Assembly: GCF_022539315.1 (NCBI RefSeq)
Contig: NC_066316.1
Span: forward strand, 5,719,501-5,783,500
Origin: Serinus canaria
Lineage: Eukaryota; Chordata; Aves; Passeriformes; Fringillidae
Reading direction: 5' to 3'
DNA length: 64,000 nucleotides
Part shown: one piece after another, positions 11,341-19,914 of the stretch
Layout of the letters: every line of letters begins with the position of its first letter
Numbering within the stretch: the first letter of the stretch is position 1
The notes under the pieces: model-generated
Told to the model about the DNA's origin: nothing
Databases searched by the model: none
The model's input: the letters and a program-made list of their open reading frames with translations, nothing else
Program-made: the position numbers and the translations under genes

Positions 11341-12307
11341 GGGAGGTTTCTGATCTACTTTAAACTGTAAGGAGAAAAAAAAACCCTCTTCCTTTCTCCT
11401 TAAGAATATTCCTGTGCAAAGGCCAAGCTCCTGCTCTTACATCTTTGCTTGGCAGTTTGTCTCCCAGATCCATTAATTTGTGGAATGTTGTCATTGTTAA
11501 GGTCCAAATTAAGCTGGCTGTCCTGTAAAGGATCCCCCCCTGCCTGAAGCAAAACAGAGCAGTTAATGCATTTTTTATAAACAATGCCATCAAGGATGCA
11601 TAAAAGGTGTGTTCTAAATATTAAAGCAAGACTATCACTTGTTTTTTTTTCCTTACTCCATAAAGCATAGGAGAAAAATCTACAGGTCAAATTCCTTCTG
11701 ATGCAAATTAAGTCAGATTCTTTGATTTCAAGTGCTTTGTCCATTTCTTTTACTATGGTATTACAGTTTCTTCTTGAGCTCTGAAACAGCCCTGCTGGGA
11801 TGTTCGAAAATGTGGCAAGTTCAGTTATAGAACTGTGCAATAGTACAGCTCTAAAAACACTTGCATGTGAACAGAGCAAGAACAGAGGACATATATGAAT
11901 ATTTCAAGACGTGTTGAGGTCTCCTAAAGCTGCTTCCTGGCCAAGGCAGGTTTGACCCAGAGCTCAGGGCTGTATTTGTGGGACCCCTGTGAGCGATGCT
12001 GGGTGCCTGCATCTCCCAGGCACGCTGCCTGCTAGGCTGTTATCCCACCTAGTGGCTGCTCTCCCATCCCACAAGGTGATTTTCTTCCAGGATATTGGTG
12101 AAGCAAGCCAAGGCTTGATGTGTTCCTTCAGTTAGCAGTGAGTGTGCTTCCACATTGCTTGGTCAGGTGTGCCCTTGCCTTAACTGTGGTAGACCAGGCA
12201 CAGGTTTCATGTTCACATCGTCTCAATTTATGCATCAAATACAGATGGCTGTCTAGTACAGCCAGCTTGCCAGTGTGAGTGCTCTGCATCACTCTCCTTA
12301 CTTACAC
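11341..12307. other. No gene seen
   Basis: Noncoding and mostly AT-rich. The frame of 159 codons on the minus strand at 11,400-11,879 has no recognisable domain or signal and lies in low-complexity-like sequence. Confidence 0.55.
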
Positions 12308-12630
12308 AGTCACAGAATTGTTTGGGTTGGAAACCCAAGATCTTCTTCGAGTCCAGCCATGACCCAGCACAGCCAGCTCAGCACTAACTCATGGCCCCAG
12401 GCACAACATCTAAGTGGCTTTTAAATACCTCCAGGGCTGGTGACTCCTCCCCTTCCCAATGCTTAACAACCACTTCAGTGAAGAAATTTTTCCTAACATC
12501 CAATCTAAAGATCCCCTGGTGCAACTTGAAGACATTTCCTATCACTTCTTACTTGGGAGAAGAAACCCACAGCAACCACTCTGTCTTCCTCTTAATTTGG
12601 GCACGTGAGCTAATGTGAAGAAGGCCCTCC
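12308..12630 (-). mobile_element. CR1 LINE fragment, diverged subfamily
   Basis: From left to right it reads CACAGAATTGTTTGGGTTGG, then TCCAGCCATGACCCAGCAC, then GTGAAGAAATTTTTCCTAACA. This is the complement of a CR1 3' end. The wording differs from the copies at 11.05 and 63.3 kb but matches the type at 44.25 kb, so two CR1 subfamilies are present. The 5' limit is unclear. Confidence 0.88.
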
Positions 12631-14001
12631 CTGTCCCTACTTGTGGGACCATCTCAAGTTTCCCTAAGAGCAGCCACAGGAGTGACTTTTATCTTCTCTG
12701 CTGTCAATACACAGGTGTGCACAATACCCTCACTCACTGTCCATCCACTTCCCCATCAGCCCAACACTGGCCTGGCTGAAGGCAAAAATACAACTGGATT
12801 GCCTTCCAAAGAAGTAGGGTTCAAACTTTTCAGTGGGAATCATGTGAAAGAAATATCCTTTTAAACATATCTTGATGACCACAGGAGAAAAAGATTATTT
12901 GCCAAAGCACCACAAGAAACTTCCCCCAACTGGACAGGGATAATATTTAGAGTGAGCCCTTGAGAAGGAGTCCACTGTGAAATCCTCTGTTCCTTGCTTC
13001 CAACCCCCTCTTTGCCCCTCTTATTTCTATTTCAAATGTTGCTTTATTGTAAAAATAAGGAAAAAGTCTGTCCCCACTTAATCCCTTAAGTCACTGCAGT
13101 TGTTAAATGCATAGCTCACTCTGATTGGAGGGTCCAGCTTTTTAGGTTGATTTCTGAACCCAGAAGAACTTGTTCATTCCTTTCATCATCTTTTTTCCCT
13201 GGTTTTGATGTCAGTCTTGCTTTGTGGGGCTGGAGCCCTCAAGAGTAAAGGCAGCTGAAATTGCCAGCATATGCCTTAAGAGTGTCTGCTGCTCTCTGCA
13301 GAGCAGAGATTTAATATTGAAGGTCACCCTAGAAATTTAATAGTTAATCTTCATCTTTTTCCACAGAAGAAACAGCTCTTCTTCAGAATGTAGAACTATA
13401 AGAATTATTTTCATATGTATTAAAAACAAATCACATTGTTACAAAACAAAACCATTGTCCTGGCCATCACTTTTACTAAATAAGTCTCAGTATTTAATCT
13501 CTTCTTAATTGAAAAAAAAAAAAAAAAAAAAAAAGAGAATTAATTGCTTCAGCCTACTGGCAATTATTTAGGTGAAAACATTCCCACCTGTGCTGTATCT
13601 GCCAATGCACTGGAATAAAATTTTCCCTGGAAAAAAGGCCCAGAAAGCTTGAAAGGTACTTTCATTTTTCTTTTTCTCTGTTATACTTTTTTATAGATCT
13701 ATAATTTGGTGATGAAATGCATTTACCATCAGTACTATACTCAATTTAACAGTCAGCTTTTCCTTGCAGAAAAACCTGTAGCTCCTTTCTCCCTGAGCTG
13801 CTTGCTGCCTGCAGCTGGGAAAGCTTTTCCCACAGCTCCCAATTAGCTGCCTACCCAAGCTGTCTTTTCCAACTGGATTAGATATCCAAGATTCCCTTCA
13901 TATGTCCCTCTGCTGCCTGCTGCACTTCCTTTTGCATTTCCAGCAATATCCTTTAAAAGTGGTCTGCCACATGGTTATGCCGCAGGAAGGTTTTCTGGAT
14001 C
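12631..14001. other. No gene seen; A23 tract at 13,512-13,534
   Basis: Noncoding AT-rich DNA with a pure run of 23 A. No retrogene body is visible upstream of the run. The last 200 bp before the next LTR might include the 5' end of the ERVL-type LTR that continues beyond it. Confidence 0.5.
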
Positions 14002-14637
14002 TGCAATGTGGAAAAATGTGTATTTTATGATTGGCTTTTTTGCAAATATTAAAATTATTATTATATGTGTTATGTTAGAAGGTTATGCTGTGTTAATTTT
14101 CTTAAGTAGTGTGTTAAATATAGTTTTAGGTTATAACATAATGTTAAAATAGAAACTATGCTATGTAAGATACTTTTTTTAAAGAGAGGAATGAGGTACT
14201 CACACCGAGACAGCAGCCACAGGACACCTGAATCTTTCAGAGAAAAAGAATTTATTGCTCCATTATCAGAAGAAACTAACTTCTTCCCATCTTGCTCAGC
14301 CCTGAAGACTCTGTCAAGATTCAGAGGAAGAAGCTGACACTGACCAGACAGAATCCTGTGTTTGAATGGAATTTATGCATTCATGTCTGAATATGCACCA
14401 GGCTGTTGCTTTTAAGGGTTAATCCTCTGTTACCGTGTGTCCTTTTTCAGGGTTATTTTGCCCAGAAAAAGGTACCTGGACTGTCAGTAACTCCTTGTTT
14501 CTATTGTCTCATGTTGTCCTAAATCCTAATTGTCCAAATTTTTATTACTCTAATTATATTACTATTTTTATAACCATTTTATTACTACTAAGCTTTTAAA
14601 ATTTCAAAACCAAGTGATTGGTGTTTTTCACATGCAA
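14002..14637. repeat. 5-bp target-site duplication TGCAA around LTR-A copy 2
   Basis: TGCAA occurs at 14,002-14,006 and again at 14,633-14,637, immediately outside the TG...CA ends. Five bases is the duplication size typical of ERVL-type and some other retroviral integrases, and it marks a complete solo-LTR insertion. Confidence 0.85.
14007..14632 (-). mobile_element. Endogenous retrovirus solo LTR, 'LTR-A' copy 2
   Basis: This 626-bp LTR is the most complete copy, with TGTGGAAAAATG at the left end and TTTTTCACA at the right. AATAAA is on the minus strand at 14,251-14,256, giving the same orientation as copy 1. A TATA-like GCATAAATT is on the minus strand near 14,371-14,380, upstream of it in that orientation. 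No internal retroviral genes adjoin it, so it is a solo LTR left by recombination of a provirus. It lies at, or just inside, the 5' edge of the larger ERVL-type LTR to its right. Confidence 0.92.
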
Positions 14638-14756
14638 GCTCACTGCAAGGGTGCAGGGGTGCATTGGTTTTGCATGGCCTGGTTTTTGGGAGTAGGGGGC
14701 CACAGGGGTGGCTCCTGTGAGAAGCTGCTGGAGGCTTCCCACCGTGTCCAGCAGAG

Positions 14757-14761
14757 CCAAT
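14757..14761 (+). promoter_or_regulatory. CCAAT box of ERVL-type LTR
   Basis: AGCCAAT lies 93 bp upstream of the TATA element. A second CCAAT-like word near 14,819 has decayed to CCAAG. Confidence 0.5.
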
Positions 14762-14853
14762 CCCTGATGGCTCTGGAGATGGACATGCTGCTGGTGGACA
14801 TGCTGCTGGCCAAGGCTGGGCCAAGCAGAGAGGCTGGCAATGCCTCTGTGATT

Positions 14854-14864
14854 ACATATTTAAG
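14854..14864 (+). promoter_or_regulatory. TATA box of ERVL-type LTR
   Basis: ACATATTTAAG is in the position known for this LTR family, directly after TCTGTGATT. It would start transcripts near 14,885-14,895 that read through the VNTR. Whether it is still active cannot be judged here. Confidence 0.6.
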
Positions 14865-15070
14865 AAAAAAATCAAAACAAAGGGCACACAGTTTTTCTTC
14901 TAGCCAGAGAGGAGGAGGAGGTAGAGTATGTGAGGGAAACAACCTGGAGACACCAAGGATTAGTGGGGAAGGAGGAGCAGGAGGTGCTCCAGGTGCCGGA
15001 GCTGAGATTCCTCTGCTGGCTCTGGTGAGACCGTGGGGAGGCTGTGGGGAAGCTGTGCCCCTGCAGCCCG

Positions 15071-15612
15071 TGGGGACCCATGGGGGATGTAGAGATCCAT
15101 GAACAGCCCATGGGGATCCAGGGGGATGCAGAGATCCATGAACAGCCCATGGGGATCCAGGGGGATGCAGAGATCCATGAACAGCCCATGGGGATCCATG
15201 GGGGATGCAGAGATCCACCCACAGCCCATGGAGGATGCAGAGATCCATGAACATCCCTTGGGGATCCATGGGGGATGCAGAGATCCATGAACAGCCTGTG
15301 AGGATCCATGGGGGATGCAGAGATCCATGAACAGCCCGTGGGGATCCAGGGGGATGCAGAGATCCATGAACAGCCCATGGGGATCCATGGGGGATGTAGA
15401 GATCCATGAACAGCCCATGGGGATCCAGGGGGATGCAGAGATCCATGAACAGCCCGTGGGGATCCATGGGGGATGCAGAGATCCATGAACAGCCTGTGAG
15501 GATCCATGGGAGATGCAGAGATCCATGAACAGCCCATGGGGATCCATGGGGGATGCAGAGATCCATGAACAGCCCATGGGGGATGCAGAGATCCATGAAC
15601 AGCCCATGGAGG
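15071..15612. repeat. VNTR/minisatellite, 14 units of about 39-40 bp inside the LTR
   Basis: The core AGAGATCCAYGAACAGCCC recurs 14 times from about 15,091 to 15,606. Most units are 39 or 40 bp, set by GATCCAGGGGG versus GATCCATGGGGG. Two short units of about 30 bp (near 15,210 and 15,558) lack one 10-bp GGATCCATG segment. A variant CCTGTGAGG occurs in units 6 and 11, which suggests block duplication of about five units. No unique spacers are present. The unit resembles the short repeat normally present in this ERVL-type LTR, so it looks like an expansion of an existing LTR repeat. Confidence 0.95.
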
Positions 15613-16068
15613 AGGTCCCCACCCAGGGCAGGTGGATCCCTGGAGGAGGCTGTGATCCAGAGGGAGACCCGGTGGAGGGAGGGAGAGGGCTCTGCTCCCA
15701 GGCTGGAGCAGCCTGTCCCTGGAGGGCTGCAGCCCGTGGGCAGAGAGCCAGGGCACAGCAGTGTGGGAGGGCTCTGTGCCCATGGAAGGACTCACCCTGC
15801 AGCAGGGCAGGTTTGGCTGCTGCTCCTGAGGGAGCCACGCTGGGAAGTTCCCAGAGAGCTTCTCCTGAGGGAGGGAGCCCACAGCCTTGCAGGGGAAGGA
15901 CTCCTCTCCCAGAGCAGCAGGAGAGCATCTCCGTGATGAGCTGGCCAAAACCCCCATGCCCTGTCCCCCTGTGCTGGCAGAGGGAAGGCAACAGGGGCTG
16001 GGGGTAGGGGGAGAAAGTGTTTTAAGGGCTTATTTTACTTCTCATTATCCTCCTCTGATTCTGCTAGT

Positions 16069-16074
16069 AATAAA
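16069..16074 (+). terminator. Polyadenylation signal of ERVL-type LTR
   Basis: AATAAA lies in the context CTGCTAGTAATAAATCC, followed by TTGAGCCTGTTTTGCCC. This matches the R/U5 junction of the family. Confidence 0.65.
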
Positions 16075-16252
16075 TCCACTTTACAACCTAAGTTGAGCCT
16101 GTTTTGCCCTTGAAGTGTTTTCTCCTGATGCTTATCTCAACTCATTACCCTTTCTGGATTTTTTTCCTCTCCACTGCCCAGCTGTGGCAGGGCAGGGTGA
16201 CTGAACAGCTTTTGTGGGTGCCTGGTGCTGGGCCAGTGTCAAACCATGACCA

Positions 16253-17399
16253 AGGACCAAAGCTTCTCCAACCCCCAACTGCTCCAGCTTCTTGTCTCCT
16301 GTTTTCCCAGGGCACAGGGATGCTCCTGCAGTCTGTGGATGGGAGGGATGTCCCACAGCACAGGGGTACCTGGTGGCAGTGCTGGGGCCAGGGCAGAGCT
16401 GAGTGTAGGGTTGTCTTCCCCCCTGGGCTGCAGGTCAGTGTCAGCACTGGGGAGGAAAAAAAAATAAGGAAAAAAAATTCCTTAATTTCTCCCACCACGT
16501 TTCATGGTTTTTTGTTACTTAAGTCTTGTGGGCAGGCACTCACTACTGAAAACTTATTTCTAGACAAAATCTGGTAGTGAGCTCCCACTTAGCTGATGAT
16601 CAGTTTCTAAAAATAATTGCTCTGAAATTAATGATGCAGGGTGGGGTTTTTTTTTTGTTTAATCATGTTATCTTTATACCAACTTCACCAGAATTATCAG
16701 ATCATCTCTAACAGGATCATTTGCTGTAATTTGAGATCATAATTCTCAGACTAAACTGAAAGCATTACCTTAAACCTGCAGCAAAGGGCAGCTTCATGCT
16801 TGTTGCCCTCGATGCTCCCTGTGTAACAGCTTCTTTGACCTTGTTATTTTGAAATGTTTGAGCTTTTAAAGGTACTTGGAATGCCAAGAAAAAGACCTAA
16901 AGAGGAAAATGAGCTTTGCACTGGGTGATTCTGCTGCATGTTTTAAATTTTTTCAATGGAATTTGGGTTGTAAATAAGACAAAGGTGTGGGAAACCACTG
17001 TGTGTCTCCAGCTCCTGCAGAATCCAGAACGGAGTGCGAGCAGTTTGTGAGCTGAGCACTGGTAAACTGAGCAAACCTCTTTGTCTAAGGGGCTGATCAA
17101 AGCAGAATTAGGAGCTTAAAAAAATAGAATCCCCTTTAGTCCAGCTCCTCTGGATCTGGTGGCTGTCCCTTGGATCCCTCTGTGCCTGGGACCTGTGGGA
17201 ATGACATCGGTCTGAAGTCAGTGCCTGCTCTGGAAGGCAGAGGAGGATTTTTCTTTGCACTCAGGAGTGTCCTGTGCTGTAAATCCCAAATTGGTCTAGC
17301 TTCTGTTTAATGTGACTGGTGTATAAAAACGGGTTTTGGTGCTTTTAGTGGTTTTTTTCTTAAGGAAAAGGAATTTTCAGGCTCATCCACTTTCAAAGT
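16253..17399. other. No gene seen
   Basis: Noncoding. Short A- and T-runs occur near 16,456-16,478 and 16,647-16,658. The plus-strand frame of 157 codons at 16,104-16,577 begins inside the LTR and is not recognisable. Confidence 0.55.
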
Positions 17400-17990
17400 T
17401 CAGGCCACCGCAGCGTCCAGCTGTCACGCTATCAGTGTTCATTAGGAGCTAATGAAAACCATTAGGCTCTGAAGTACTCTGCTTTTGTCTTTTGCAGAGA
17501 TCACTTAGCTGCAGATAACTAGGGAGATGCCTGAGAAAAGGAGCAATTACAGGTAATCAATAATCCTCAAATGGCAGCAATTAAAATTTTGAAAAAAATA
17601 TTAGAAAGCAGGCAAGGTAATAGCAAATCATCCATCAGCCATTCAGAGAGGTTTTGCAGCTCTCGTCTTGAGGAAAGGAGGAGTTTTTAATTAAATCATC
17701 ATCTGAGAACGCCATTGATCCCTCCTGTGTGACAATTTAGAGTACAAGAAACAGCTTTGAATGGCCATAATCGCAAAAGATGTGTTTGTTTTCCCCCAAA
17801 ATGAGCCCCTTACCTGGCTATTTAAAAGAGATTATTCTGCTGAAACAATACAGGAGAGCTGCCTGCTTTTCAATGATCTGATTTCCATCCCCTTTAGCTG
17901 ACCCAATTTAGTGCAGTAACTTATGCATTTGTTTCCAAACAGAGATGTCTGTAGACAACATTTTCGGTGTAAATCATTCTCCTGCCCCAA
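17400..17990. promoter_or_regulatory. Candidate conserved noncoding element
   Basis: This is an inference from texture only. The block has no repeat signature and is dense in developmental transcription-factor words: TCATTAGGAGCTAATGA near 17,440, GGTAATCAATAATCC near 17,553, TTTAATTAAATCATC near 17,687 and TTATGCATTTGTTT near 17,922. It also keeps scattered CpG in AT-rich DNA. Reading frames are broken. Alternative: ordinary unique intergenic DNA. Confidence 0.3.
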
Positions 17991-19338
17991 GGAGATAAAA
18001 CCCGTGGATTATGATTCAGCAGGGCTTGTGTTTCCATGAGATGATGAACTGGAGCAGCTTGACTCAGGAATTGCCTTTCCTCAGCTCTAGCTAGGGCACA
18101 AATTCCATTTTCAGTGATTCTTTTGGAAGCTCAGTCTGTTTCTTGAAGGGCCAACACAGCTGGGTATCCTTTAAGGTGGGTATCCTTAAAGGGGTCACCT
18201 GCTGCTCCCAGAAACAGTGGCTGGTTTGGGGTAGAACCTCCCAAAGCTGCACAAGTGTCTGCTCCCACTCACTGAGGAGGAGGAGGAGGAGGAAGAAGAG
18301 GAGGGGATCCTGAATCACTCAGTAGCTGGCCCAAGCTAGGGGGAACTGGTGGTGGGGATGGGCTTAGGGTTGCCCAATCTGCAGTGGCCTCAGGTTGGAG
18401 TACCTCGGAGTTTTTCCCTGGGTGGGAGACATTTGGCATCTCTGCAGAGCCTGGAAACTCTCCCATGTTGCAGGAAGCAAGCCTGAAGGGGTAAGTGGTT
18501 TTGGGTTTTTTTTTCTTTTTATTGTGTGAGGTTGTTAAGAGGAGATTTTTTTTTTTTAGAGTTTTTCCCTTGTGGTGGTAGAATTGATGGTTTATTGAAC
18601 TGGAGAGCATTAACTGCTGTGTCTGGGGCTTGGGAGAACAGGAGTGGTTTGCCAGGAAATGTGATTGCAACCTTGTGTGTGTGAAAAGCAGAAAGACTCA
18701 GCTCTGCCAGGGCTTTGTGTAACCAAAACCATTGTGGTGGTGATGTTCAGGTTGGTGCTGGGGCTGCAGGTGGGGCTGGCTCAGGTGGAGGACTGTGCTC
18801 CCACCCCCAAGGCCCCTTGGAGGCAGGCAGTGGGTTAAAGATCTTTTCTCTTCTTGGTTAAAGATCTGCAGTGGTATTGAAGCTGGTGAGAGCGCTCACA
18901 GGAGAGAGATTAAGTATTCATGCAAGCATTTGCAAGGTGATCTGCTCGACCTTGCTCTGCCTGATTTCCCTGCCGGGCTGTACAGCAGAGTGCTGAACAT
19001 GACCCACCTGTGTCAGAAAGGGAGGAAACCTGCAGTGTCTGTCTCTAGCCAGCTTGGGGTATCAAAGATGGGACACAGAGGCCTCTTTTTCTTGTGACTG
19101 CACCTGAGTTAGGTGTCTGGGGCAGCCTGAAGGAGACATTATGAGTTGCCATGGCTGTCCCTTTCCACTGACCTGAACTCACAGCTTTAAGGGTTGATAA
19201 AGAGGCATCATCTTACCTCAGAATGCCTGCCCTGTAATGGATCCCACATCTGGGCTGGTCTCTTGCAAGGCATTTGGGCAAGGGAAAGCTCTGCAGTAAG
19301 GCCAGGCTGGCTGCTGCCTGGGAGATGCTGGAGAGGAG
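17991..19338. other. No gene seen; small tandem repeats
   Basis: A 16-bp duplication TGGGTATCCTTTAAGG lies at 18,161-18,192. A GAG/GAA-rich microsatellite lies at about 18,274-18,307. The rest is noncoding with scattered T-runs. The minus-strand frame at 18,269-18,670 crosses the purine repeat and is incidental. Confidence 0.6.
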
Positions 19339-19914
19339 TGTGAAAAACCCCAATCGCTTGTTTTTAAAATTTTAGAAGTAATAAAATGGTTATAAAAATA
19401 GTAATACAGTTAGAGTAATAAAAATTTTGGACAATTAGGATTAGGACAATATGAGACAATAGAAACAAAGAATTAGGGACAGTCCAGGTACCTTTTCTGG
19501 GCAAAATAAGCCCGAAAAAGGACACACCCCTTAACAGAGGATTAACCCTTAAAAGCAACAGGCTGTTGCATATTCATACACCTCATCCATGATGGAGAAA
19601 TTCCATTCAAACACAGGATTCTGTCTGGTCAGTGTCAGCTTCTTCCTCTGAATCCTGACGGCGTCTTCAGGGCTGAGCAAGGCAGGAAGAAGTTCATTTC
19701 TTCTGATCATAGAGCAATAAATTCATTTTCTCTGAAAGATTCAGGTGTCCTATGGCTGCTGTCTTGGTGCAAGTCCTCTCTTTACATTATGTTATAACCT
19801 AAAACTATATTTAGCACACTAAAGAAAATTAATACAGCATAACCTTCTAACATAACACATATATTATTCATTTTAATATTTATGAAAAGCCAATCAAAAT
19901 ATGCATTTTTCACA
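19339..19914 (+). mobile_element. Endogenous retrovirus LTR, 'LTR-A' copy 3, inverted
   Basis: A 576-bp copy in the orientation opposite to copies 1 and 2. It starts TGTGAAAAACCCCAATCGC and ends GCATTTTTCACA. AATAAA on the plus strand at 19,716-19,721 fixes the sense direction. Four matching bases (GGAG at 19,335-19,338 and 19,915-19,918) flank it, which may be all that remains of a target duplication. A small deletion near the TATA-like region makes it shorter than copy 2. No internal viral genes are nearby. Confidence 0.88.
19716..19721 (+). terminator. LTR-A copy 3 polyadenylation signal
   Basis: AATAAA in the context AGAGCAATAAATTC, homologous to the minus-strand sites in copies 1 and 2. 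Confidence 0.55.

Larger units (their letters stand above)
14638..16252 (+). mobile_element. Large avian ERVL-type LTR with expanded internal repeat
   Basis: The order of motifs matches an avian ERVL-like LTR I know. GGTGGCTCCTGTGAGAAGCT comes near 14,705. It is followed by a CCAAT box at 14,757-14,761, a TATA box at 14,854-14,864, a repeat-bearing central part and AATAAA at 16,069-16,074. The U5-like end reads GGTGCCTGGTGCTGGGCCAG and closes at about 16,252. The central short repeat has expanded to 14 units (15,071-15,612). A 15-bp duplication (GGACATGCTGCTGG) lies at 14,778-14,812. The left end is uncertain, because LTR-A copy 2 may have inserted inside it. No gag, pol or env follows, so it appears to be a lone LTR. 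Confidence 0.82.

Noticed and set aside
13512..13534. A23 run as the tail of a processed pseudogene
   Set aside because: The sequence upstream shows no spliced-gene similarity and no flanking duplication is evident.
15071..15612. CRISPR-like array
   Set aside because: Units follow each other without unique spacers, and the setting is a vertebrate LTR.
14640..15991. Large minus-strand open frames (318, 361 and 343 codons) as real proteins
   Set aside because: All three phases are open because the 39-40 bp repeat lacks stops. The peptides are rotating reads of one unit, and the sequence lies in an LTR.
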